Assembly (NCBI RefSeq): GCF_016728505.1 | Contig: NZ_CP068159.1 | Coordinates: forward strand, 992,001-1,056,000 | Origin: Corynebacterium riegelii | GTDB taxonomy: Bacteria; Actinomycetota; Actinomycetes; Mycobacteriales; Mycobacteriaceae | DNA: 64,000 bases | Reading direction: 5' to 3' | Shown: piece by piece, positions 1 to 10,800 of the stretch | How positions within the stretch are numbered: position 1 is the stretch's first letter | Layout of the letters: each line of letters begins with the position of its first letter | Position numbers and translations under genes: made by a program | The notes under the pieces: model-generated | What the model saw: only the letters and a program-made list of their open reading frames with translations | The model's database searches: none | What the model was told of the DNA's origin: nothing

Positions 1-1596
1 GACGGACCCGGCGACATCAACGTCATGTTCACCAGCCGTGTCTCCGAGCCGGAGCGGCTATTCGACTCCTCGGATCCAGACATGCGCACCATCACCTACG
101 AAGTCGGCGGCCACGGACACTTCACGTGGACCTTCTCCAAGCCGGGTGTGTACGCACTGACGTGGCAGGGCAGGGCCGAGCACACCGATGGAAAAACCGA
201 ACGCTCCGAGCCCGTCACCCAGTACTGGCTAGTTGGTGATGACGCTACCGTCGGCCTTCCCGAAGGCACCACCACCGGCCTGCGCGCACCGAAGTCTTCA
301 ACGCCGGAAACCAGCACGGCCCCGAGTTCTGCAGCGCCAACCACAGCGCCAACCACAGCACCGACTGCAGCGCCGACTGCGGCGCCGGTGCCGTCGTCAA
401 GCAAACAAGCCCCCTCGCAGCGCACTGTGATCACGGCGGGTCATATGGATATGGCGCTGGTCAGCGAGGGTGGGCAGCTAAGCACCATGCTTATCGACGA
501 CTCCGACCCCCTCCACCCCGCCCACCGTCCATCAGGCAGCTTCATTTTTGCCGTGCCGGATACGGCACGCACCAACCTGCCGGAGAGTGTGCGTGGCAGC
601 TTCCCGGGCAGCCCGGAAGCGATGTGGATTCTGCCGCAGGCGCAGGATCGAAGCCTGCCCTGGCTGGGCTTTTCCACCACAGGACTGGCGGCAGATGCGA
701 TTGCAGACGGCAGCCGTGTCACTGTCAGCATGCGCAACGTCACGGGACCGGGCCGCATCATGACCTGGCACGAGGACCTGCGTGGTTTACGCATTGAGTT
801 GGATTCCGGTGATGCTTCCAAGACCATCGAATACCCGGTGAACGCCCATGACCATCAGGGTTTCGGTTTTACCGAACCCGGCATGTACACAGCGACCTTC
901 GTGTATTCCGGCACTACGCGTGCAGGTACGGCGTTTGAGAAGGAACTCGTGGCACACTTCGCGGTTGGCGACGACGCCATTGCCAACGCCCACGCCAACC
1001 CCAACGGCTTTGGGGGTGGGGCAAGCGGCGGCAACCTGACGTTGCCGCAGGCGCTGGCTGGCGGTATTCGTGACATAGGCAAAGAGATAAAGAAGATCGG
1101 CGACTCAATCACGCCCACCTCACGCGCCAAACAACCAACCACGACTCCGCCTGCGAAACCGAGTACGAAGCCGACGTCGTCCGCCGCTGCTTCGCGGCCA
1201 ACCGCAGCGGCGCAACCGACTGCAGCAGCGCGTCAGAGTTCAGCAGCGCGGCCGACCTCCGCGGCGCGCTCAGCAGCGCCGACCACCCAGGCTGCCGCTC
1301 GTGCGGCGCAGCCGACAAGCACTGCTAGCGCCACCAGCGCTGCCGCAAGCGCTGACACCGGCACGGCAACCGCTGACACTGCGAACACCGACACCTTGTC
1401 TAGCGGCATGCATCCGACGCAGACGGGGGCAGACCCGCAGGCCGAATACGTTGCAGCTGGTACTTCTTCTACCGGCGGCGGGTTCTGGGCTGGCCTTGCC
1501 ATTGGTGTTGGCGTGATGGCGCTGATCGGCGGATGTGTCCTGTTCATTGCGGCGTTGAGTTTGCTGCGTAAGGCGGAACAGGGGAAAGGGCAGTAG
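1..1596 (+). CDS. Actinobacterial surface-anchored repeat protein (choice-anchor M type), 5' end outside window
   Basis: The reading frame is open from base 1 and contains no convincing start, so this is the C-terminal part of a longer protein; the first ATG at 25 lies inside a domain. Two copies of the actinobacterial surface-anchored domain (TIGR03769-like) are visible, each with a HxH...W/F.F..PG.Y pattern: GGHGHFTWTFSKPGVY near residue 28 and HDHQGFGFTEPGMY near 275. Ala/Thr/Ser/Pro-rich linkers follow each domain, which suits a wall-spanning stalk. The C-terminus has one membrane helix (about 490-515) and a short basic tail. In related genomes such proteins are encoded beside anchored-repeat metal-type ABC transporters, so the upstream neighbours may be such a transporter (inference). 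Family call is confident; ligand unknown. Confidence 0.8.
   Translation, partial: DGPGDINVMFTSRVSEPERLFDSSDPDMRTITYEVGGHGHFTWTFSKPGVYALTWQGRAEHTDGKTERSEPVTQYWLVGDDATVGLPEGTTTGLRAPKSSTPETSTAPSSAAPTTAPTTAPTAAPTAAPVPSSSKQAPSQRTVITAGHMDMALVSEGGQLSTMLIDDSDPLHPAHRPSGSFIFAVPDTARTNLPESVRGSFPGSPEAMWILPQAQDRSLPWLGFSTTGLAADAIADGSRVTVSMRNVTGPGRIMTWHEDLRGLRIELDSGDASKTIEYPVNAHDHQGFGFTEPGMYTATFVYSGTTRAGTAFEKELVAHFAVGDDAIANAHANPNGFGGGASGGNLTLPQALAGGIRDIGKEIKKIGDSITPTSRAKQPTTTPPAKPSTKPTSSAAASRPTAAAQPTAAARQSSAARPTSAARSAAPTTQAAARAAQPTSTASATSAAASADTGTATADTANTDTLSSGMHPTQTGADPQAEYVAAGTSSTGGGFWAGLAIGVGVMALIGGCVLFIAALSLLRKAEQGKGQ
489..499 (+). repeat. Exact 11-mer motif GCTTATCGACG, coding
   Basis: Inside the surface-anchored protein, read as Leu-Ile-Asp. 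Confidence 0.85.
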
Positions 1597-1600
1597 TAAT

Positions 1601-1629
1601 TTGGTTACCGTGCGCACGGCCGCTAAGAT
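1601..1629 (+). promoter_or_regulatory. Predicted housekeeping promoter for rplJ-rplL
   Basis: TTGGTT (1601-1606), a 17-nt spacer and TAAGAT (1624-1629) form a good sigma-A-type promoter directly after the preceding gene. Transcription would start near 1636 and give a leader of about 230 nt before rplJ. Confidence 0.6.
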
Positions 1630-1635
1630 ACCCAG

Positions 1636-1866
1636 CTGAAGTTTGAACGGCTCGCTAAAAAGCGGGCTGAGCTCAAGTTTCACCGAAGACCGTCGGCTAC
1701 TCCCAGCGAATATCAAAGGGAGTTGAAGGATCCCCCTCAAGGGATCGGCCCACGCAGGAGAAACGTGGCTTTCCTTTCAAAGGTGCGCCTCGTGCTTCTG
1801 CACGGGGCAATTTTTATTGCTCCGGGCGGATACAACATGAAGAAGTATTGGAAGGAGGCGTGTGTC
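1636..1866 (+). promoter_or_regulatory. L10-type ribosomal protein leader with attenuator-like hairpin
   Basis: About 230 nt of untranslated, structured leader precedes rplJ, the place where the autoregulatory L10 leader occurs in many bacteria. Several short complementary segments are visible (for example the ACTCCC / GGGAGT pair near 1698-1724). Bases 1787-1808 form a 9-bp stem (GCCTCGTGC / GCACGGGGC) with a TTCT loop, followed by an AATTTTTATT tract: an intrinsic-terminator shape 58 nt before the start codon. Known: L10 or L10-L12 binds such leaders to repress its own operon. Inferred: premature termination here is part of that control. Confidence 0.65.
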
Positions 1867-2388
1867 ATGGCAAACCCGAAGAACGTTGCCGAGCTAGCTG
1901 CACTGAAGACGAAGTTCGCTGACTCGGATGCTCTGTTCCTCACCGAGTACCGCGGTCTGACCGTGGGTCAGCTGCAGCAGCTGCGTGGTGAGCTCGGATT
2001 TGATGTTGAACTGCACGTCGCCAAGAACACCCTCATCAAGATCGCTGCTGCTGAGCAGGGTATTGAGGGTCTCGATGATCTTCTGGTCGGCCCGACCGCT
2101 ATCGCTTTCATCAAGGGCGATGCATCCGTGGACGCCGCGAAGACCATGAAGAAGTTTGCCAAGGACAATGACAAGTTCATTGTCAAGGGCGGCTACATGG
2201 ACGGTAACGCTCTCGACGCAGCTCAGGTTGACGCTGTTGCTGAGATGGACAACCGCGAGACCACCCTTGCCAAGCTCGCTGGCGCGTTCCAGGGCTCTCT
2301 GGCGAAGGCTGCCGGCCTGTTCCAGGCTCCGGCATCCAAGACGGCACGACTCGTTGCCGCGTTGCAGGACAAGCAGGAAGCTGCCTAA
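1867..2388 (+). CDS. rplJ: 50S ribosomal protein L10
   Basis: Base of the L7/L12 stalk on the large subunit; it holds the L12 dimers that recruit translation GTPases. The 173-residue product has the usual L10 length and an N-terminal rRNA-binding domain (ALFLTEYRGLTVGQLQQLR) with an Ala/Lys-rich C-terminal helix for L12. The frame is open upstream to 1723, but ATG 1867 is chosen because GGAGG lies 8-9 nt before it and homology begins there. It forms a two-gene operon with rplL behind a structured leader. rplK-rplA, often just upstream in other bacteria, are not in this window. Confidence 0.97.
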   Translation: MANPKNVAELAALKTKFADSDALFLTEYRGLTVGQLQQLRGELGFDVELHVAKNTLIKIAAAEQGIEGLDDLLVGPTAIAFIKGDASVDAAKTMKKFAKDNDKFIVKGGYMDGNALDAAQVDAVAEMDNRETTLAKLAGAFQGSLAKAAGLFQAPASKTARLVAALQDKQEAA

Positions 2389-2458
2389 GCGGCAGGTTCC
2401 CACAAAAACTACACACCCCATATATCGGCCGTAATGCGGCCAAAGAAAGGATGCCATC

Positions 2459-2845
<387 letters not shown>

Positions 2846-2868
2846 GAGCTTCTTGCTTTTCGACGCCA

Positions 2869-2904
2869 CCCCCTCCGGCCGCATCCGCGACCAGAGGGGG
2901 TTTC
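2869..2904 (+). terminator. Intrinsic terminator after rplL
   Basis: CCCCCTC (2869-2875) pairs with GAGGGGG (2894-2900) and is followed by TTTCGCGTTT; it lies 23 bases after the rplL stop. Confidence 0.7.
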
Positions 2905-2926
2905 GCGTTTCTGTTTTCTGCTGTTT

Positions 2927-2963
2927 CCGCGCCCCCTCCCAGGAACCGCGCCCCTCCCAGGAA
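2927..2963 (+). repeat. Two-unit tandem repeat abutting inverted-repeat element copy 1
   Basis: Two near-identical units of 19 and 18 bp (CCGCGCCCCCTCCCAGGAA, 2927-2945 and 2946-2963) run directly into the left arm of the inverted-repeat element. Confidence 0.8.
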
Positions 2964-3085
2964 CACAGATATGCAGGGGAAGATATGCAGGTCTGCAGGC
3001 CACAGGCCATTTTCATTAACGGGCCCCTTATTGAAAAAACGCTCTGACCAGGGAACCTGCATATCTTCCCCTGCATATTTGTTGA
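2962..3085. mobile_element. Short non-coding inverted-repeat element, copy 1 (MITE-like)
   Basis: The left arm (2962-2992) and right arm (3055-3083) are inverted repeats: the first 24 bases (ACCTGCATATCTTCCCCTGC and four more) match exactly and the tips differ at two positions. The 60-base core contains ATTTTCATTAA and CTTATTGAAAAAACGCTCTG. A second copy with the same arms, core and orientation is at 25983-26104. No transposase is present. Short size, terminal inverted repeats and multiple intergenic copies fit a non-autonomous element; a structured regulatory RNA is the alternative. Confidence 0.65.
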
Positions 3086-3149
3086 AACAGGTGCTGCCGA
3101 GCCCCAGTGGAAGCCGGGGTGTCGCACATCTGCGGTAAAGTAGCGCATC

Positions 3150-4112
3150 ATGCATAAGTCCCGTTCCTTGCCAGCGCTGTTCATGGTGTTGGGTATCGCG
3201 TTGCTTGTTGGGGGACTGGTAGCGCCGAAATTCCTGGTGTGGGATGCGCGCTTGCCGTTGAAACTAAGCTCCGCCACCTGGACGTTGAGCGATCCTGATG
3301 GCATGCGCGGCGGGGAGCCAGCGCCCGTGACCCGTCAGCTGCACATGGAGATTCGTGAGCCATCGGATGAAAACACGATGTCGGTGCGCGTGGGGGACAC
3401 GTTGCGTGCGGGGGACGCGCCGAGTGACTTTGAGAACCTGGTAACGGCCTCGACGTGGTCGTATCAGATGGGCCGGCTGACTGGCGAAGCCCTAGGGCCA
3501 GCCGACGTGCAGCTGGTGATGGCCATGCCGGAAGTGTCTGTGCCGATTGAGGGGGCGTGGCTGAAGTTCCCGGCAAACGTGGAGCAGCGCGACTATGAGG
3601 TCTTTGACCCGACCTTGCGCGGCGCGGTACCTGCCCAGTTCGTGGGCGAGGAAGAGATCGAAGGCCGCACCGTCTACACCTTCCGCCAAGTCATTGAGCC
3701 AACGAACTTGGCGCAGCGTTTCGCTGATGATCGCAACCTCGGCTTTGCCGAAGACCAGCGCACCTATCTTTTCCACGCCGCGGAGCGTGAACTGCTGGTA
3801 GATCAGGCATCTGGCCTGGTGGTGGGGCTGCGTGAAGCGGTGGATGACTACTATGCGGACGCTGAGGGTAATGGGCTGGAAAACGTCGTAAAGTATGACG
3901 CAAAGACGGACCCGGAGCAGGTCAGCGCGCTGCTCAAGGAGCTGGCTCGCTTGTCCGCACCGACGTGGGGTACGCTTGCTTCCCGCGTCGCCATTGGTGC
4001 TGGTGGCATCCTGACGCTGGCGGGGCTCGTGTGGATACTCGCGCAGCGCCGTTCGGGTGGTAGGGTGTCCGCGGGTGGGGCATCTCTTTACAAGAGCGGA
4101 GATGTGGTATAA
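3150..4112 (+). CDS. DUF3068 (PorA-family-like) membrane protein
   Basis: The 320-residue protein has an N-terminal membrane helix (about 8-28), a long extracytoplasmic region and a second helix near 283-302 with a short cytoplasmic tail. This matches the DUF3068 family of mycolate-containing actinobacteria, which current annotation also names porin PorA family; porin activity is not shown by the sequence. The start ATG 3150 has no Shine-Dalgarno, but TAAAGT (3136-3141) lies 8 nt upstream, predicting a leaderless mRNA. The promoter lies just beyond the inverted-repeat element and the gene is monocistronic. Confidence 0.8.
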   Translation: MHKSRSLPALFMVLGIALLVGGLVAPKFLVWDARLPLKLSSATWTLSDPDGMRGGEPAPVTRQLHMEIREPSDENTMSVRVGDTLRAGDAPSDFENLVTASTWSYQMGRLTGEALGPADVQLVMAMPEVSVPIEGAWLKFPANVEQRDYEVFDPTLRGAVPAQFVGEEEIEGRTVYTFRQVIEPTNLAQRFADDRNLGFAEDQRTYLFHAAERELLVDQASGLVVGLREAVDDYYADAEGNGLENVVKYDAKTDPEQVSALLKELARLSAPTWGTLASRVAIGAGGILTLAGLVWILAQRRSGGRVSAGGASLYKSGDVV

Positions 4113-4239
4113 GCTCATTCGTTGCGCTGGAAGCCGTCTCCAGTGTGCGCGCAAACCTTGCAGATGCGGTAGATGAAGGCCGATTTGACAAGGTGATTTT
4201 GTTGTCTCTGGGGGCGGAACTTCCGAAGCAGACCGAATG
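4113..4239 (+). other. Possible coding remnant upstream of rpoB
   Basis: From about 4114 to the TAA at 4237-4239 one frame reads like a protein C-terminus (...VDEGRFDKVILLSLGAELPKQ..) with normal corynebacterial codon choice, but no start with a ribosome site is visible and upstream it only shadows the DUF3068 gene. It may be a truncated gene, a very short ORF from GTG near 4153, or chance. Confidence 0.25.
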
Positions 4240-4246
4240 CTAACTT
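4238..4246 (+). promoter_or_regulatory. Candidate extended -10 promoter for rpoB
   Basis: TGCTAACTT gives an extended -10 (TGC + TAACTT) 27 nt before ATG 4273; no clear -35 is seen at the usual distance. A lone TTGACA at 4186-4191 has no matching -10. Confidence 0.4.
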
Positions 4247-4272
4247 AACCAGCGGAAACGTCGCAGATCTGT

Positions 4273-7200
4273 ATGCCAGAGCAGATTTTTGCGGCCTCCG
4301 CTAAGGTGCTGGAAGGACCCAACTTGGCAGTCTCAGACCAGACCATGTCAATGGCTGAAATCCCCGGGGCGCCCGAGCGTTACTCGTTCGCCAAAATCAA
4401 TGAGCCCATTACCGTCCCGGGCCTGCTCGATGTGCAGCTTGAATCTTTTGCGTGGCTCGTGGGCACGTCCGAGTGGCGTGAGCGCGAGCAGCAGCTGCGC
4501 GGCGAAACCGCTCGTGTGACGAGTGGCTTGGAGGACATCCTTGAGGAGATCTCTCCGATCCAGGATTACTCGGGCAATATGAGCCTGAGCTTGTCCGAGC
4601 CGCGCTTCGAAGATGTGAAGTACACCATCGAGGAAGCTAAAGACAAGGACATCAACTACTCCGCGCCGCTGTACGTCACGGCGGAGTTTATTAACAATGA
4701 CACGCAGGAGATTAAGTCCCAGACCGTGTTTATCGGCGATTTCCCGCTGATGACGGAGAAGGGCACCTTCATCGTGAACGGCACGGAGCGTGTGGTTGTT
4801 TCCCAGCTCGTACGTTCTCCGGGCGTGTACTTCGACGAGACGATTGATAAGTCCACGGAGCGCCCGCTGCACTCTGTGAAGGTGATTCCGTCGCGCGGTG
4901 CGTGGCTGGAGTTTGACGTGGACAAGCGCGACACGGTTGGTGTGCGTATTGACCGTAAGCGTCGCCAGCCGGTGACCGTTCTTCTGAAGGCGCTTGGCTG
5001 GACCACCGAGCAGATCACGGAGCGCTTCGGCTTCTCTGAGATCATGATGGCCACCCTTGAGTCTGACGGTGTGGCAAACACAGATGAGGCGCTGCTGGAG
5101 ATTTACCGCAAGCAGCGTCCGGGCGAGCAGCCGACGCGTGACCTTGCGCAGTCCCTGCTGGAGAACTCCTTCTTCAAGGCAAAGCGTTATGACCTTGCTC
5201 GCGTGGGCCGCTACAAGGTCAACCGCAAGCTGGGCCTCGGCGGCGATCATGACGGTTTGATGACGCTGACCGAAGAGGACATTGCAACTACCCTTGAGTA
5301 CCTGGTGCGCCTGCACGCAGGTGAGTCCGAGATGACCTCGCCGTCCGGTGAGATCATCCCGATCAGCACGGATGACATTGACCACTTTGGTAACCGTCGT
5401 CTGCGCACGGTGGGCGAGCTGATCCAGAACCAGGTTCGCGTGGGCCTGTCCCGTATGGAGCGTGTTGTGCGTGAGCGCATGACCACGCAGGATGCGGAGT
5501 CCATCACCCCGACGTCCCTGATCAACGTGCGTCCGGTGTCTGCTGCTATTCGTGAGTTCTTCGGTACCTCGCAGCTGTCCCAGTTCATGGACCAGAACAA
5601 CTCCCTGTCTGGCCTGACGCATAAGCGTCGTCTCTCCGCGCTGGGCCCGGGTGGCTTGAGCCGTGAGCGCGCCGGCATCGAGGTGCGAGATGTGCACCCG
5701 TCGCACTACGGCCGTATGTGCCCGATTGAGACCCCGGAAGGCCCGAACATTGGCCTGATCGGTGCTCTCGCGTCCTACGCACGCGTTAACCCGTTCGGCT
5801 TCATTGAGACGCCATACCAGAAGGTTAACGACGGCAAGCTGACCGACCAGGTTGACTACCTCACCGCTGATGAGGAGGACCGCTATGCCATTGCGCAGGC
5901 GGCTACTCCGATGGATAAGGACGGCAACCTGACCGGTGAGCGTATTGAGGTCCGCTTGAAGGACGGCGACATCGGCGTTGTCGGCCCGAAGGGCGTTGAC
6001 TACCTGGATATCTCCCCGCGTCAGATGGTGTCTGTTGCTACGGCGATGATTCCGTTCCTCGAGCACGACGATGCTAACCGTGCGCTGATGGGTGCGAACA
6101 TGCAGAAGCAGGCTGTGCCGCTGCTGCGCGCAGAGGCTGCGTACGTGGCAACCGGTATGGAGCAGCGCGCTGCATACGATGCTGGCGATACCGTGATCTC
6201 CCCCAAGGCTGGTGTGGTTGAGACCGTGACCGGTGACTACATCACCGTCATGGATGATGAGGGTGGCCGCGACACCTACATGCTGCGCACCTTCGAGCGC
6301 ACCAACCAGGGCACCTGCTACAACCAGACCCCGATTGTGAGCCAGGGCGACCGCGTTGAGGCTGGCCAGGTCATTGCTGATGGCCCGGGCACCAAGGACG
6401 GCGAGATGGCACTTGGCCGCAACCTGCTGGTTGCGTTCATGCCGTGGGAAGGCCACAACTACGAGGACGCCATCATTCTCAACCAGCGTGTGGTTGAGGA
6501 GGACATCCTGACCTCCGTGCACATTGAGGAGCACGAGATTGATGCCCGTGACACCAAGCTGGGTGCTGAGGAAATCACCCGCGAGATCCCGAACGTGTCC
6601 GAGGACGTGCTGAAGGACCTGGATGAGCGCGGCATTATCCGCATCGGTGCGGACGTGCGTGACGGCGACATCCTGGTGGGTAAGGTCACCCCGAAGGGTG
6701 AGACCGAGCTGACCCCGGAGGAGCGCCTGCTGCGCGCCATCTTCGGTGAGAAGGCTCGCGAGGTGCGCGATACCTCTCTGAAGGTGCCGCACGGTGAGCA
6801 GGGCAAGGTTATTGCTGTTCGTCGCTTCGCGCGTGAGGACGATGATGATCTGGCGCCGGGTGTCAACGAGATGATCCGCGTCTACGTTGCACAGAAGCGC
6901 AAGATCCAGGACGGCGACAAGATGGCTGGCCGCCACGGCAACAAGGGTGTTGTTGGCAAGATCCTGCCGCAGGAAGACATGCCGTTCATGGCGGACGGTA
7001 CCCCGGTGGACATCATCCTGAACACCCACGGTGTTCCGCGTCGTATGAACATTGGCCAGGTCCTTGAGGTGCACTTGGGCTGGCTGGCTAAGGCCGGCTG
7101 GACGGTGAACCCGGATGACCCGAAGAACGCGAAGCTGTTGGAGACGCTGCCGGAGCACCTGTATGACGTGCCGGCGAACTCGCTGACTGCAACCCCGGTG

Positions 7201-7803
7201 TTTGACGGTGCGACCAACGATGAGATCGCAGGGCTTTTGGCTAACTCCAAGCCGAACCGTGACGGTGACGTCATGGTGGATGAGAACGGCAAGACCATGC
7301 TGTTTGACGGCCGTTCCGGTGAGCCGTACAAGTACCCGATTTCCGTCGGCTACATGTACATGCTGAAGCTGCACCACCTGGTGGACGAGAAGATTCACGC
7401 TCGTTCCACCGGCCCGTACTCCATGATTACGCAGCAGCCGCTGGGCGGTAAGGCCCAGTTCGGTGGCCAGCGTTTCGGCGAGATGGAGGTGTGGGCAATG
7501 CAGGCATACGGCGCTGCCTACACCCTGCAGGAGCTGCTGACCATCAAGTCGGATGACGTTGTTGGCCGCGTGAAGGTCTACGAGGCGATTGTGAAGGGCG
7601 ACAACATCCCGGATCCGGGTATTCCGGAGTCCTTCAAGGTGTTGCTGAAGGAGCTGCAGTCGCTGTGCCTGAACGTGGAGGTCCTCTCCACGGATGGCAC
7701 GCCGATGGAGCTTGACGGCGACGATGATGAGTTTGATCAGGCCGGATCCTCGCTGGGTATCAACCTTTCCCGCGATGAGGGTGCGGCAGCTGATACGGCG
7801 TAA
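4273..7803 (+). CDS. rpoB: DNA-directed RNA polymerase subunit beta
   Basis: Beta subunit of RNA polymerase. The 1176-residue product is full length, with the rifampicin-resistance region ([20 protein letters not shown], then [11 protein letters not shown], about residues 427-460) in wild-type form at the usual resistance positions. Later motifs include [11 protein letters not shown] and [24 protein letters not shown] (given in part). Two starts are possible: ATG 4273 (longest) and GTG 4306, which matches the VLEGP start I recall for C. glutamicum RpoB; neither has a clear Shine-Dalgarno. It forms an operon with rpoC 96 nt downstream. Confidence 0.97.
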   Translation: MPEQIFAASAKVLEGPNLAVSDQTMSMAEIPGAPERYSFAKINEPITVPGLLDVQLESFAWLVGTSEWREREQQLRGETARVTSGLEDILEEISPIQDYSGNMSLSLSEPRFEDVKYTIEEAKDKDINYSAPLYVTAEFINNDTQEIKSQTVFIGDFPLMTEKGTFIVNGTERVVVSQLVRSPGVYFDETIDKSTERPLHSVKVIPSRGAWLEFDVDKRDTVGVRIDRKRRQPVTVLLKALGWTTEQITERFGFSEIMMATLESDGVANTDEALLEIYRKQRPGEQPTRDLAQSLLENSFFKAKRYDLARVGRYKVNRKLGLGGDHDGLMTLTEEDIATTLEYLVRLHAGESEMTSPSGEIIPISTDDIDHFGNRRLRTVGELIQNQVRVGLSRMERVVRERMTTQDAESITPTSLINVRPVSAAIREFFGTSQLSQFMDQNNSLSGLTHKRRLSALGPGGLSRERAGIEVRDVHPSHYGRMCPIETPEGPNIGLIGALASYARVNPFGFIETPYQKVNDGKLTDQVDYLTADEEDRYAIAQAATPMDKDGNLTGERIEVRLKDGDIGVVGPKGVDYLDISPRQMVSVATAMIPFLEHDDANRALMGANMQKQAVPLLRAEAAYVATGMEQRAAYDAGDTVISPKAGVVETVTGDYITVMDDEGGRDTYMLRTFERTNQGTCYNQTPIVSQGDRVEAGQVIADGPGTKDGEMALGRNLLVAFMPWEGHNYEDAIILNQRVVEEDILTSVHIEEHEIDARDTKLGAEEITREIPNVSEDVLKDLDERGIIRIGADVRDGDILVGKVTPKGETELTPEERLLRAIFGEKAREVRDTSLKVPHGEQGKVIAVRRFAREDDDDLAPGVNEMIRVYVAQKRKIQDGDKMAGRHGNKGVVGKILPQEDMPFMADGTPVDIILNTHGVPRRMNIGQVLEVHLGWLAKAGWTVNPDDPKNAKLLETLPEHLYDVPANSLTATPVFDGATNDEIAGLLANSKPNRDGDVMVDENGKTMLFDGRSGEPYKYPISVGYMYMLKLHHLVDEKIHARSTGPYSMITQQPLGGKAQFGGQRFGEMEVWAMQAYGAAYTLQELLTIKSDDVVGRVKVYEAIVKGDNIPDPGIPESFKVLLKELQSLCLNVEVLSTDGTPMELDGDDDEFDQAGSSLGINLSRDEGAAADTA

Positions 7804-7816
7804 GGCTAGGGCGGGG

Positions 7817-7843
7817 CGTCGAGAAGCATGCTGCTTGTCGACG
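7817..7843 (+). repeat. Hairpin in the rpoB-rpoC gap built from two variants of the 11-mer motif
   Basis: CGTCGAGAAGC (7817-7827) and GCTTGTCGACG (7833-7843) form a stem with one mismatch and a 5-base loop. Each arm is one base away from the GCTTATCGACG motif found throughout the window. No T-tract follows, so termination is not implied; an RNA-processing or pause role is possible. Confidence 0.6.
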
Positions 7844-7899
7844 TTGCCGCGAACACTACGAACCTCAACCCCAAACCACTACTGAAAAGGAAGTTTTAC

Positions 7900-10800
7900 G
7901 TGTTTGACGTAAACCTCTTCGATGAGCTTCGCATCGGCCTGGCCACCGCCGACGACATCCGTCGTTGGTCCCACGGCGAGGTAAAGAAGCCGGAGACCAT
8001 TAACTACCGCACCTTGAAGCCGGAGAAGGATGGCCTCTTCTGTGAGCGCATCTTCGGCCCCACCCGTGACTGGGAGTGTGCCTGCGGCAAGTACAAGCGC
8101 GTCCGCTACAAGGGCATTATCTGTGAGCGCTGTGGCGTCGAGGTGACCAAGTCCAAGGTTCGCCGCGAGCGCATGGGCCACATTGAGCTGGCTGCGCCGG
8201 TGACGCACATCTGGTACTTCAAGGGTGTGCCGTCGCGTCTGGGCTACCTGCTGGACCTGGCGCCGAAGGACCTTGAGCGCATTATTTACTTCGCTGCCAA
8301 CATCATCACCAGCGTTGATGATGAGGCACGCCACAATGATCTCTCCACCCTTGAGGCAGAGATGATCATGGAGAAGAAGGAAGTCGAGGACGACACCAAC
8401 TCTGAGATCGCCGAGCGCGCTCAGAAGCTGGAGGAGGACCTGGCTGAACTTGAGGCTGCCGGCGCAACCGCGGCTGCACGCAAGAAGGTGCAGAACGCTG
8501 CGGACAAGGAGATGACGCACCTGCGTGAGGCAGGTGAGCGTGAGGTGGAGCGTCTGGACGAGATCTGGACCACCTTCACCAAGCTGGCTCCGAAGCAGAT
8601 GATTATTGATGAGAACCTGTACGAGGAACTCGTCGACCGCTACGAGGACTACTTCACCGGCGGCATGGGTGCGGAAGCTATCCAGACCCTGATCCGTAAC
8701 TTCGACCTGGATGCTGAGGCAGAGGAGCTGCGCGGCATCATCGCTGAGGGCAAGGGCCAGAAGAAGGTCCGCGCACTGAAGCGTCTGAAGGTTGTCGCTG
8801 CGTTCCAGCGCTCCGGCAATGACCCGGCAGGCATGATCCTGGATGCGATCCCGGTGATCCCGCCAGAGCTGCGCCCGATGGTGCAGCTGGACGGTGGCCG
8901 TTTCGCTACCTCCGACCTCAATGACCTGTACCGTCGCGTGATCAACCGCAACAACCGCCTCAAGCGCATGATTGACCTCGGCGCGCCCGAGATCATTGTG
9001 AACAATGAGAAGCGCATGCTGCAGGAGTCCGTGGACGCGCTGTTTGACAACGGTCGCCGCGGCCGCCCGGTCACCGGCCCGGGTAACCGTCCGCTGAAGT
9101 CCCTGTCTGACCTGCTGAAGGGTAAGCAGGGCCGCTTCCGCCAGAACCTGCTGGGTAAGCGTGTGGACTACTCCGGTCGTTCCGTGATTATTGTTGGTCC
9201 GCAGCTGAAGCTGCACGAGTGTGGTCTGCCGAAGCTGATGGCACTTGAGCTGTTCAAGCCGTTCGTGATGAAGCGCCTGGTGGACAATGACTACGCGCAG
9301 AACATCAAGAGCGCCAAGCGCATGGTGGAGCGTCAGCGTCCTGAGGTGTGGGACGTGCTGGAAGAGGCCATTGCAGAGCACCCGGTGCTGTTGAACCGCG
9401 CACCGACGCTGCACCGCCTTGGTATCCAGGCGTTTGAGCCGAAGCTGGTTGAGGGTAAGGCAATTCAGCTGCACCCGCTGGCTTGTGAGGCGTTCAACGC
9501 CGACTTCGACGGTGACCAGATGGCTGTTCACCTGCCGCTTTCCGCTGAGGCACAGGCTGAGGCACGCATCCTGATGCTGTCCTCCAACAACATCCTGTCC
9601 CCGGCGTCCGGCAAGCCGCTGGCTATGCCGCGTCTGGACATGGTGACCGGCCTGTACTTCCTGACCATGCTGAAGGGCGAAAACGAGATCGGCGGCGAGG
9701 GCGCATACGCTCCTGCTGATGAGAACGGCCCGGCACGTGGCGTGTACTCCTCCTACCGTGAAGCCATCATGGCTTACGACCTGGGTGTACTTGGCCTGCA
9801 GGCACCGATCCAGGTGCGCATTGATCACCTGCGTCCGACGCCGGAGATCGAGGCCGAGCAGTTCCCGGACGGCTGGGAGAAGGGCCAGGCTTGGACCACT
9901 CAGACCACCCTGGGCCGCATCATGTTCAACGAGCTGATGCCGTTCAACTTCCCGTACCAGGAAGGCGCCATGGTGCGCAAGGGCGGCGGCTCCGGCAAGG
10001 TGCTGCTGGGTGACATCATCCAGTCCATGGTGGAGAAGTACCCCATGATCACCGTTGCTCAGGTGCTGGACAAGATGAAGGACGCTGGCTTCTACTGGGC
10101 TACCCGCTCCGGCATCACCATCTCCATGTCTGACGTGCTGGTGCTCCCGAACAAGAACGAAGTCTTGGAGGAGTACGAGCGCGAGGCAGAAGAGATTGAG
10201 CGCAAGTTCTGGGAGAAGGGTGCGCTGACCGAGGAGAACCGCTACGACCGCCTGGTCGAGCTGTGGCAGGACGCCACCAACAAGGTGGGTCAGGCCGTGG
10301 AGGATCTCTACCCGGATGACAACCCGATTCCGATGATTGTGAAGTCCGGTGCTGCCGGTAACATGCGCCAGATCTGGACCCTGGCCGGCATGAAGGGCAT
10401 GGTTGTGAACTCGCGTGGTGAGTACATCACGCGTCCGATCAAGACCTCCTTCCGCGAAGGCCTGACCGTGATGGAGTACTTCAACAACTCCCACGGTTCC
10501 CGTAAGGGCCTGGCCGATACGGCTCTGCGTACCGCGGACTCCGGCTACCTCACCCGTCGTCTGGTGGATGTGGCGCAGGACGTCATCGTCCGCGAGGACG
10601 ACTGTGGCACCCACCAGGGCGTCAAGGTACCTGTTGCCGTTGTCCTCGCAGGCTCGGACAACGAGAAGAAGTACGCCCGTCATGACCTGGTCGAGACCTC
10701 TGTTGCCGGCCGTGTCCTGGCAGCTGACGCGAAGGACGTCGAGGGCAACGTCGTGCTTGAGGCTGGCGCTGAGCTTTCTGAGGAGCGTATCGACGCACTC

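Noticed and set aside
2962..3085. Peptide conserved in both element copies (minus-strand frame starting at the arm)
   Set aside because: The peptide is similar only because the DNA is; no ribosome site and stop positions differ.
5563..5665. Rifampicin-resistance change in rpoB
   Set aside because: The region reads as wild-type consensus at the main positions.
4348..7398. 1016-codon open frame antisense to rpoB
   Set aside because: Product of strong G/C third-base bias in rpoB; no ribosome site, no recognisable domain.
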